Positions 9,028-15,594 of a stretch of DNA of 40,728 nucleotides are shown here, piece by piece. The notes under the pieces are model-generated. The model made no database searches and was not told the origin of the DNA. It worked only from the letters and a program-made list of their open reading frames with translations. The DNA is from Nocardia carnea. GTDB lineage: Bacteria > Actinomycetota > Actinomycetes > Mycobacteriales > Mycobacteriaceae. Each line of letters opens with the position of its first letter. Position 1 is the stretch's first letter. The DNA lies in assembly GCF_029868325.1 (NCBI RefSeq), contig NZ_JARWNW010000300.1, positions 1 to 40,728 on the forward strand, read 5' to 3'. The position numbers were made by a program, and so were the translations under genes.

Positions 9028-9876
9028 ATGAATATCGGACTCGGATTGCCCATCGCCGACCCCGCGGCCCTGCTCGATTGGGCCCGCCGCGCCGACGCCG
9101 GCCCCTTCTCGCCCCTCGGCCTGCTCGACCGCCTCGTCTACGACAATCCCGAACCCCTGGTCGCGCTGGCCGCCGTCGCCGGCGCCACCAGCCGCGTGCG
9201 GGTGCAGACCGAAGTGCTGCTCACCCCGTTACGCGATACCGCGTTCCTGGCCAAACAGGTCGCGACACTGGACCGGATGTCCGGAGGCAGGCTGGTACTC
9301 GGTCTCGGTGTCGGCGGGCGCGCCGACGACCATCTCGCGACGGGAGTCGAACTCCGCACCCGCGGCCGCCGCATGGACGAACAACTCGCCCGGCTGCGCA
9401 GCCTGTGGTCCGGCGACCCGTTCGGCCCCGACTGTGGCCCGATCGGCCCCGCCCCCGTCCGTCCCGGCGGACCACCGATCCTCTTCGGCGGTTTCCGGCC
9501 GGCCGCTCTGGCGCGCGTGGCCCGCTGGGGCGACGGTTACCTCTCCGCCGCACCGGCGCAATGGTGCGGCGACCTCTACGATTCGGTCCGCACGTCCTGG
9601 CGCGACCACGGCCGGACCGGGGAACCCCGATTCGTCGCCCAGGTCAACGTCGCCCTCGGCCCGCCCTCACTGGTCGACGAAGTGCGCGCGGCTCTCGGCG
9701 CCTACTACGAATTCACCGGTTATGCCGAGAACATGGTGTCGGGTTTGCGCACCACCGCCGACGAGATCCGCACGGCGATAAGACAATTCACCGACCTCGG
9801 CGCCGACGAGGTGGTGCTGTACTGCTACGGCACCGACCCCGGCCAAGTCGACCGGCTCGCCGATATCGTCGCCTGA
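9028..9876 (+). CDS. LLM-class (F420-type) oxidoreductase
   Basis: A 282-residue member of the bacterial luciferase-like monooxygenase superfamily. It shows NIGLGLPIADP at the start, then ATSRVRVQTEVLLTPLRDT and AKQVATLDRMSGGRLVLGLG, the standard strand and motif order of the TIM-barrel. A later PPILFGGFRPAALARVARWG is also characteristic. In mycolic-acid actinomycetes most such proteins use F420, but FMN cannot be excluded. ATG at 9028 has GGAGGA six bases upstream, so the in-frame extension to 8908 is rejected. The gene appears to be a single unit, ending against the convergent MFS gene with an inverted repeat between them. Confidence 0.85.
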   Translation: MNIGLGLPIADPAALLDWARRADAGPFSPLGLLDRLVYDNPEPLVALAAVAGATSRVRVQTEVLLTPLRDTAFLAKQVATLDRMSGGRLVLGLGVGGRADDHLATGVELRTRGRRMDEQLARLRSLWSGDPFGPDCGPIGPAPVRPGGPPILFGGFRPAALARVARWGDGYLSAAPAQWCGDLYDSVRTSWRDHGRTGEPRFVAQVNVALGPPSLVDEVRAALGAYYEFTGYAENMVSGLRTTADEIRTAIRQFTDLGADEVVLYCYGTDPGQVDRLADIVA

Positions 9877-9886
9877 TCGTCAGGGA

Positions 9887-9932
9887 CCGGGCTCACCATC
9901 GTTGCGTCCACGGACTCACGAGGTGAACCCGG
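9887..9932. terminator. Inverted repeat between convergent genes
   Basis: CCGGGCTCACC at 9887-9897 pairs with GGTGAACCCGG at 9922-9932: ten of eleven bases match, with a 24-base loop. It sits 10 bases after the LLM stop and 14 bases from the end of the convergent MFS gene, the right place for a bidirectional terminator. There is no T tract, which is usual in actinomycetes. Confidence 0.45.
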
Positions 9933-9946
9933 CCCGATCGGCCGTC

Positions 9947-11182
9947 CTACTCGGCGCCGGCCCCAGCCGCTTCCGCTTCGGCAGCCCGGCCCCTGCGTGC
10001 ACGCACGGCACCACCGGACACCGTGGCCAGGGCGGCCACCGCTGCCACCGCGGCCGAACCCCACAGCAGCACGGTCAACCCGGCACCGTCGAGGATCACG
10101 CCGCCCGCGAAGGAACCCAGCGCGATACTTCCGGTGAAGGCACCGACGTACAGGCCGGTGACGGCTTCGCGCCGGTCCGGTGCGGCCTGGACTGCCCAGA
10201 GCTGGCTGCATACCGAGACACCTCCGTAGGACAGTCCCCACAGCACCAGTACCGCAGCGGCACCCAGCGGACTGGTTCCCAGCAGGAGCAGAGCGGGCAG
10301 TGCGACGGCGATTCCGGCCGCCAGGGCCAGCAACGTGGAACGGACTCGCCGCGTGGCCGCCGCGCCCGCCGCGAAGTTCGCGATGATCCCGCAGAGCCCG
10401 TAGAGCAGGAGCAGCAGCGAGATCCCGATACCGTGAACACCCGACAACTCCTCCAACGCAGGCCGCACGTAGGTGTAGGCGGCGAAATGCGCAGTGACGA
10501 GGAGAATTACCGCGATCAGGCCCGTCCGTACCGCCGGAATCGCCAGCAACGAACCGGTGTTCGCGTTGCCGGCCGCCTCCGGTTGTGCGGGTAGCTCCGG
10601 CAGGAGCACTGCCAGCCCCGCGGCAAGCACCAGAGCCGCCAGCGCAAGCGCCCCGAAGGCACTACGCCACCCCGCGATATCGCCCAGCACGGTCCCGATC
10701 GGCACACCCAATACGGAGGCGACCGCGACACCGCTCACCACCATCGACACCGCGAGACCCGCCCGGCGTTCACTCACCAGCCGCGTGACCAGCGCAACCG
10801 CCAGCGCCCATACGGTCGCCATGGCCAGCCCGACCACCACCCGGCCGAGGGCGAGAACCGTGAACCCCTGGGCGGCCGCGGTGATCAGATTGCCCACGGC
10901 GAGCAGCAGTGCGGCCGCCACCAGGACGCGGCGGCGGTCGAGGTCACCGATCGCCCGCGCGACGAAGGGCGCAGCCAACGCGGCAACGACGCCGGTGACA
11001 GCCAGGCTGAACCCGGCGGTTCCGGCGGAGATACCCAGCCCCGCCGACATCGGCGTGAGAATGCCGACCGGCAGCATCTCCGCCGTCACCACGAGAAATG
11101 TGGACAGCGCCAGCACGGCGATCGCCGACCAGCGTTCGGCGGGTTCGGCCGCGGGCACCCGCGATTCACTCACTATGGACAT
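9947..11182 (-). CDS. MFS transporter, drug-efflux (DHA1) type
   Basis: About 411 residues with twelve predicted hydrophobic helices, normal for the family. The first helix carries FLVVTAEMLPVGILTPMSAGLG, a pattern shared by AraJ/YdhP-type sugar-efflux and multidrug transporters. The loop between helices 2 and 3 has ARAIGDLDRRRVLVAA, a variant of MFS motif A. I chose ATG at 11182; the alternative upstream start at 11194 is TTG and neither has a strong Shine-Dalgarno. It is divergent from a LysR gene, so induction by that regulator is likely. The exported compound is unknown. Confidence 0.87.
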   Translation of the reverse strand: MSIVSESRVPAAEPAERWSAIAVLALSTFLVVTAEMLPVGILTPMSAGLGISAGTAGFSLAVTGVVAALAAPFVARAIGDLDRRRVLVAAALLLAVGNLITAAAQGFTVLALGRVVVGLAMATVWALAVALVTRLVSERRAGLAVSMVVSGVAVASVLGVPIGTVLGDIAGWRSAFGALALAALVLAAGLAVLLPELPAQPEAAGNANTGSLLAIPAVRTGLIAVILLVTAHFAAYTYVRPALEELSGVHGIGISLLLLLYGLCGIIANFAAGAAATRRVRSTLLALAAGIAVALPALLLLGTSPLGAAAVLVLWGLSYGGVSVCSQLWAVQAAPDRREAVTGLYVGAFTGSIALGSFAGGVILDGAGLTVLLWGSAAVAAVAALATVSGGAVRARRGRAAEAEAAGAGAE

Positions 11183-11220
11183 TAGTCCAGTCAATGATGC
11201 GTGGTATCGCGGAACAACAA

Positions 11221-11256
11221 CGATCAGCTCATTGTTCGATCAGCTGAACTGATCGA
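11221..11256. promoter_or_regulatory. LysR-type binding region
   Basis: TCGATCAG-CTGAA-CTGATCGA at 11236-11256 is a perfect inverted repeat with 8-bp arms. CGATCAGCT also occurs as a direct repeat at 11221-11229 and 11237-11245, 16 bp apart. The region lies between the divergent MFS and LysR genes. A dyad plus an added half-site is the usual layout for LysR recognition and activation sites. Confidence 0.6.
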
Positions 11257-11279
11257 TCGCGGTGACCGGGAGGAGCGGC

Positions 11280-12218
11280 ATGCCGGACCTACCCGTCCGC
11301 GAGCTGGAATGTCTGCTGGTACTGGCCGAGGAGCTGCATTTCGGCCGGACAGCCCAGCGCCTGCGGGTATCGCAGAGCCGGGTGAGCCAGCTCGTCGCCA
11401 CGCTGGAACGCACTATCGGCACGCAACTCGTGCACCGCACCAGCCGCCGGGTCACACTCACCGATTTCGGCGCCGAATTCGTGGAACGTGTGCGACCCGT
11501 ATACACCGAGCTGGCGGATGTGGTCGGTGGCGCCCGGCGCGAAGCCCGGCGGGAACTTCCCGGCCCGATCCGCGTCGGCTTCCAGGGCATCGCCTACGAA
11601 ACCGTCACCTGGACTCTCACCAGATTCGCCCGCGACAACCCCGACGTGGACCTGTCCCTGCAGGAAATCCCGCTGGGCGACCCTTTCGGCGCCGTGCTGT
11701 CCGGGCAGGTCGACGCCGCCGTCGCACTGTTACCGGTGCGGGAGCCGGAGCTCTCGGTCGGTTACGTGTTCCCGCCCGCACCCCGCATGCTGGCCGTCGG
11801 CCACAGTCACCCGCTGGCAGCCGTCGAGCGCATCGATGCGGAAACCCTGGCGTCCGTAAACCTCGTATCGGTGGACGGCCCCGCACCGGAATACTGGCGC
11901 GACGTACACTTCCCGCGCTTCACCCCGCTCGGCAGGTCCATCACCGCGACGGTCCGGGTAACGACGCTCCAAGAAGGTATGACTCTCGCCGCCACCGGCC
12001 GGTACGCGATGCTGACCTGCCGCCCCGTAGCGGAACGCAACCAGCGCGCCGACCTGCGTTTCGTCCACGTCACCGGTTTCGACGAGGAGTCCCGGATGGC
12101 GCTGATCTGGCGTTCCGCCCACCGCCGGCCACCTTTGACGAAACTGGCCGCCATACTCGGCGAACTCCCCGGCGCGGCACCACTACCTGCCATCCCCACC
12201 GGCGCTACCGTCGCCTGA
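11280..12218 (+). CDS. LysR-family transcriptional regulator
   Basis: A 312-residue protein, the usual LysR length. The winged helix at the N-terminus is clear: ELECLLVLAEELHFGRTAQR, then VSQSRVSQLVATLERTIGTQ and RRVTLTDFG. The remainder is the two-lobed LysR substrate-binding domain, starting near GPIRVGFQG. ATG at 11280 has GGGAGGAG immediately upstream, so the 18-base in-frame extension is not needed. It is divergent from the MFS exporter with a clear dyad between, so it most likely controls that transporter in response to the exported molecule. Confidence 0.9.
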   Translation: MPDLPVRELECLLVLAEELHFGRTAQRLRVSQSRVSQLVATLERTIGTQLVHRTSRRVTLTDFGAEFVERVRPVYTELADVVGGARREARRELPGPIRVGFQGIAYETVTWTLTRFARDNPDVDLSLQEIPLGDPFGAVLSGQVDAAVALLPVREPELSVGYVFPPAPRMLAVGHSHPLAAVERIDAETLASVNLVSVDGPAPEYWRDVHFPRFTPLGRSITATVRVTTLQEGMTLAATGRYAMLTCRPVAERNQRADLRFVHVTGFDEESRMALIWRSAHRRPPLTKLAAILGELPGAAPLPAIPTGATVA

Positions 12219-12223
12219 CGGCA

Positions 12224-12240
12224 CCGGCCGAACAGGCCGG
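12224..12240 (+). terminator. Short hairpin after LysR gene
   Basis: CCGGCC-GAACA-GGCCGG forms a perfect 6-bp stem beginning six bases after the LysR stop. There is no T tract. Placement fits a terminator, but such GC stems are frequent in this genome. Confidence 0.35.
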
Positions 12241-12413
12241 ACAGCCGCTGCGCCGACTCTCGCCGTAACACTCGCGTTCGCTGTCCCCCGGCACCAAACC
12301 GGAGGCCGTGGCAACACGAACCTCTTCCGATGCCGATCCGGACCGCCGGCGAATACGGCGGCCGCCCGGCGTCATCCGGACCGTGACCGTGTGAGGCAGA
12401 CGAAAGGCCGACC

Positions 12414-13436
12414 TTGAGAACACCGCGATCCCCCCGCACCACCGCCGTGCGCTGCGCACTCGCCGCCGCCCTGACCTCCGCCTGTCTCCTCGGCACCGGC
12501 GGCACCGCGACAGCGGACCCGGCGGCCGTGGTCTCGGTGCAGCAGGTGAACGACCGGCAGCAACTGGTATCGGTGTTCTCGCCCGCGATGAACCGGCCGA
12601 TCCAACTTCAGGTCATCCGCGCCGCGGATGATTCACGACCGCGCCCCACCCTCTATCTGCTCAACGGTTCGCAGGGCGGCCCGGCCGGTAGCGGCTGGGA
12701 CGTGCAAACCGATGCCGTGGATTTTCTCCGCGGTAAGGATGTCAATGTCGTCACCCCCTTCGGCGGCGCCAGCTCCTACTACACCGACTGGGTCCGCGAC
12801 GACGCCGCCCTGGGCCGCAACAAATGGCAAACCTTCCTCAACGAAGAGCTGCCACCGGTGATCGAGGAATTCCTGGGCGCCGACGGTAACCGGGCGCTGG
12901 CCGGCGTATCGATGAGCGGTACTTCGGTACTGAACCTCGCCATCGCCAAACCGGGTTTCTGGAAAAGCGTTGCCTCCTACAGCGGCTGCGCGCAGACATC
13001 GGACCCGATCGGGCAGGAATTCGTCCGGATCACCGTCGAGAACTGGGGTGGTGGGCAGAGCGTCGAAAACATGTGGGGCCCCCGCAACGGGCCCTTGTGG
13101 CGCGCCAACGACCCCTTGGTGAATGCCGACCGGCTGCGCGGCACCGCCATCTACCTGAGCACGGGCAGCGGTATCCCCGCAGCACCACACGACGCTCCCG
13201 CCGACAAACGGGTCCAGGAGGGCCGGATTCCGCTGCCGGTCCAGATCGCCTTCGGCGGGCCGATCGAAGCCGCCATCCAGCACTGCACGATGAACCTCAC
13301 CAACCGGCTGCACGAACTGAACATCCCGGTGACACTGCACGATCGGCCGGTCGGCACCCACTCGTGGGGGTACTGGGAGGACGATCTGCACCACTCCTGG
13401 CCGTTCCTGGCCGGCTCGCTGGGAGTCCCGGCCTGA
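12414..13436 (+). CDS. Secreted mycolyltransferase-like esterase
   Basis: A 340-residue exported alpha/beta hydrolase of the antigen-85 / esterase D type. The N-terminus is a Sec signal peptide with an AAALTSACLLG core and probable cleavage after ATA near residue 34. The nucleophile elbow is GVSMSG with Ser166, comparable to the GLSM motif of mycolyltransferases, and the catalytic His is probably in THSWGYWEDDL near the C-terminus. The start is TTG at 12414 with AAAGG six bases upstream. These enzymes transfer mycolic acids to trehalose or arabinogalactan at the cell envelope. Several such paralogues normally occur per genome and not all are active transferases. Confidence 0.82.
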   Translation: MRTPRSPRTTAVRCALAAALTSACLLGTGGTATADPAAVVSVQQVNDRQQLVSVFSPAMNRPIQLQVIRAADDSRPRPTLYLLNGSQGGPAGSGWDVQTDAVDFLRGKDVNVVTPFGGASSYYTDWVRDDAALGRNKWQTFLNEELPPVIEEFLGADGNRALAGVSMSGTSVLNLAIAKPGFWKSVASYSGCAQTSDPIGQEFVRITVENWGGGQSVENMWGPRNGPLWRANDPLVNADRLRGTAIYLSTGSGIPAAPHDAPADKRVQEGRIPLPVQIAFGGPIEAAIQHCTMNLTNRLHELNIPVTLHDRPVGTHSWGYWEDDLHHSWPFLAGSLGVPA

Positions 13437-13458
13437 GCAACCTGCCGGGCGGTGCGGG

Positions 13459-14403
13459 TCAGTGACCGTACAGCCCGGTCAGCTCGGCGCCGATCCGCAC
13501 CAACTCCGCCTGCACCGGCTGGGGTTCGACCACTTCGACCATCGAGCCCCAGCCGGCGAGATTGCGGGCGATATCACGGGGAGTCGGTGCGGCGATCCGC
13601 ACCCGGCTGCGCCCGTCGCCGAGTTCGGCCTCGGTGTGGCAGTGGCGGCCGAAATGGTCACGCAGGATCGGCATGTACCGGGTCTCGATCAGCACCGTCG
13701 CCCAGGTGCGCGACCGCTTCCGCTCCACCTCGCCGACCACCTCCTGCCAGGCCCGGTCGAGCGCGAAATCGTCGGGACGTTGCGCCGGCTCCTCGGTCGC
13801 CGCCGCCTCGACGATACGGTCCACGCGGAAGGTGCGCTGTCCGGCGTCGGTGCCGGTGATCAAATACCAGACGTCGTCCTTGTCGACGAGCCCCCACGGG
13901 TCGACCAGGCGGGCCGAGCGCTTTCCCCGCGCATCGGCGTAGGTCAGCCGCACCCGCCGGCGGCGTACCACCGCATTCTGCAGCAGATCGACGATATCCG
14001 GTCGTGGCCGGTCGAGCCCGCTCCAGCCGGTCCGATCGTTCATGGTCGCGCCGGCGGCCGCCTCCGCATCGGCACGGAAAGTATGCGGGAGAGCACGAAC
14101 GAGCTTGCGCAGGGCGGTCTTGGCCTCGCCCGAGACCCCGGCCGCCGAACCGATCAAGAGGAACAGCGCCTGCGTCTCGGCCGCCGACAGCCCGCTCAGG
14201 TCGGTGCGCGCGCCCCCCACGAGCGCCCAGCCACCTCCGCGCCCTGCCTGCGGATATACCGGGATACCCGCCGCCGCCAGCGCTTCCAGGTCGCGGCGGG
14301 CGGTCGCCACCGACACCTCCAGCTCCGCGGCGAGCTCGGCGGCGGTCACCCGCCCGCGGTGCTGGAGAAACAACAGGGCCGCAACCAGCCGGTCTGCACG
14401 CAT
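13459..14403 (-). CDS. HTH-WYL domain transcriptional regulator
   Basis: A 314-residue regulator. Residues 1-60 form a DeoR-like winged helix: LQHRGRVTAAELAAELEVSV followed by TARRDLEALAAAGIPVY. A WYL domain follows, with RRVRLTYADARGKRS and the signature VWYL at 178-181, then a WCX-like C-terminus. WYL domains bind nucleic-acid-like ligands or act as effector sensors, commonly in DNA-damage or phage-related control. ATG at 14403 follows GGGAGG; the longer frame to 14652 runs across the neighbouring VOC gene and is rejected. It is divergent from the VOC gene with a perfect dyad between, so it most likely controls the VOC-YdeI pair. Confidence 0.88.
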   Translation of the reverse strand: MRADRLVAALLFLQHRGRVTAAELAAELEVSVATARRDLEALAAAGIPVYPQAGRGGGWALVGGARTDLSGLSAAETQALFLLIGSAAGVSGEAKTALRKLVRALPHTFRADAEAAAGATMNDRTGWSGLDRPRPDIVDLLQNAVVRRRRVRLTYADARGKRSARLVDPWGLVDKDDVWYLITGTDAGQRTFRVDRIVEAAATEEPAQRPDDFALDRAWQEVVGEVERKRSRTWATVLIETRYMPILRDHFGRHCHTEAELGDGRSRVRIAAPTPRDIARNLAGWGSMVEVVEPQPVQAELVRIGAELTGLYGH

Positions 14404-14421
14404 ATCTCCAACCTCCCCGGA

Positions 14422-14446
14422 AAAGTGCTCAGTTGATGAGCACTTT
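14422..14446. promoter_or_regulatory. Perfect 25-bp dyad operator
   Basis: AAAGTGCTCA-GTTGA-TGAGCACTTT is a perfect inverted repeat with ten-base arms. It sits 19 bases upstream of the WYL regulator start and 50 bases upstream of the VOC gene. Position and symmetry fit the binding site of the WYL regulator dimer acting on both divergent transcripts. Confidence 0.7.
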
Positions 14447-14496
14447 AGCTGGAAGAGTGAATCCCGACAGTCAGGAACCAGAGAGGAACAACCACC

Positions 14497-14916
14497 ATGC
14501 TGCGAGGACTCACCACCGCAAACTTCGTCGTCGACGATCTCGCCGCCGCCATCCGCTGGTACACCGAACTGCTCGGCGTCGACCCCTACTTCATCCGCGA
14601 AGTCCAGGGGACGCACGCCTACGTCGAGTTCCGCATCGGCGACTTCGAGCACGAACTCGGTTTCATCGACAGCCGGTTCGCACCGCCGAGCCGGGCCGGT
14701 GCGGATATCGGCGCGACACTGACCTACTGGGCCGTCGACGACGTCGAGGCAGCATACGAGCGACTGCTGTCACTGGGCGCCACCTCGCATCAAGAAGTCA
14801 CCGAGCGCGGCCCCGGATTCGTCACCGCGTCCGTCATCGACCCGTTCGGCAACGCACTCGGCGTGATGTACAACCAGCACTACCTCGATATCGTCGAGTC
14901 GACGAAGGGCGCCTGA
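14497..14916 (+). CDS. VOC (glyoxalase/bleomycin-resistance) family protein
   Basis: A 139-residue single vicinal-oxygen-chelate protein. The first module begins LTTANFVVDDLAAAIRWYTE and the second contains WAVDDVEAAYERLLSLGA and IDPFGNALGVMYNQ, the standard paired beta-alpha-beta arrangement. Such proteins are metal-dependent lyases or isomerases, or bind drugs by sequestration. GAGAGGA lies upstream of the ATG. The downstream YdeI-like gene begins one base after the stop, so the two are co-transcribed. Function is not assignable beyond the fold. Confidence 0.87.
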   Translation: MLRGLTTANFVVDDLAAAIRWYTELLGVDPYFIREVQGTHAYVEFRIGDFEHELGFIDSRFAPPSRAGADIGATLTYWAVDDVEAAYERLLSLGATSHQEVTERGPGFVTASVIDPFGNALGVMYNQHYLDIVESTKGA

Positions 14917-14917
14917 T

Positions 14918-15466
14918 ATGGACGTCACGGCAACCAGCGCCGAGGTTTGGCGCGCCTGGCTGGAAACCCACGGCCGCACCGAGACCGAGGTCTGGCTCGT
15001 TATCCCCCACAAGGACAGTGCGACACCGGGTCTGCGTTACCACGAGGCCATCGAACACGCCCTGTGCTACGGCTGGATCGACGGACTACACCGCAAACAC
15101 GACGCCCACAGCTCCCGGCTCCGGTTCACCCCACGCCGGCCGACGAGCAGCTGGAGCGCACTCAACCGCGAACGCGCCACCCGCATGATCGCGCAGGGCC
15201 TGATGACCGAAGCGGGCCAGGCCACCATCGACTACGCCAAAACCCACGGCACCTGGCAGCGCACACCCGAAGAACTACCGGACGACCTGCGAAAACCACT
15301 GGAAGCCGACAGCACCGCCCACGCGAACTTCACAGCCTTCCCACCCTCGTCCCAGCGCCTGATCCTGGAGTGGATCGCCTCGGCCAAGAAACCGGAAACA
15401 CGGCAGCGACGAATCACCCGCACCGTAGAACTCGCCGCCGCGAACCTCCGAGCCAACCACCGCTGA
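14918..15466 (+). CDS. YdeI/OmpD-associated family protein
   Basis: A 182-residue protein of the YdeI-type stress family. Visible landmarks are AWLETHGRTETEVWLVIPHK near the start, LRYHEAIEHALCYGWIDG, which is the family hallmark, then RLRFTPRRPTSSWSALNRE and a C-terminal helix with SSQRLILEWIASAKKPETR. Homologues are linked to tolerance of antimicrobial peptides, but the biochemical role is unknown. It starts one base after the VOC stop and shares that operon. It ends 128 bases from the convergent defence island, marking the edge of ordinary chromosome. Confidence 0.85.
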   Translation: MDVTATSAEVWRAWLETHGRTETEVWLVIPHKDSATPGLRYHEAIEHALCYGWIDGLHRKHDAHSSRLRFTPRRPTSSWSALNRERATRMIAQGLMTEAGQATIDYAKTHGTWQRTPEELPDDLRKPLEADSTAHANFTAFPPSSQRLILEWIASAKKPETRQRRITRTVELAAANLRANHR

Positions 15467-15594
15467 ACCCAGTTACGGGGCCGACCGGAGCACCGCCGAG
15501 ACGCGGAGATTGGCCCGAAGTAGCAACACCGATTTGGCTGGGGTTCCCAGATTGCACGGCACAGGCGAAGTTTTCACAAAGCTGCGACGCCAAT
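15467..15594. other. Left junction of the defence island
   Basis: These 128 bases lie between convergent stop codons. I see no convincing terminator hairpin, tRNA fragment or attachment repeat. Base composition falls sharply across it, from the GC-rich YdeI gene to the AT-richer GmrSD-type gene, so it marks a boundary of acquired DNA. Confidence 0.5.

Noticed and set aside
6888..9926. A 1012-codon plus-strand frame
   Set aside because: It is antisense to the SGNH hydrolase and out of frame with the TetR and LLM genes. The protein is Arg/Pro/Gly-rich without motifs, as expected for open frames in 70% GC DNA.
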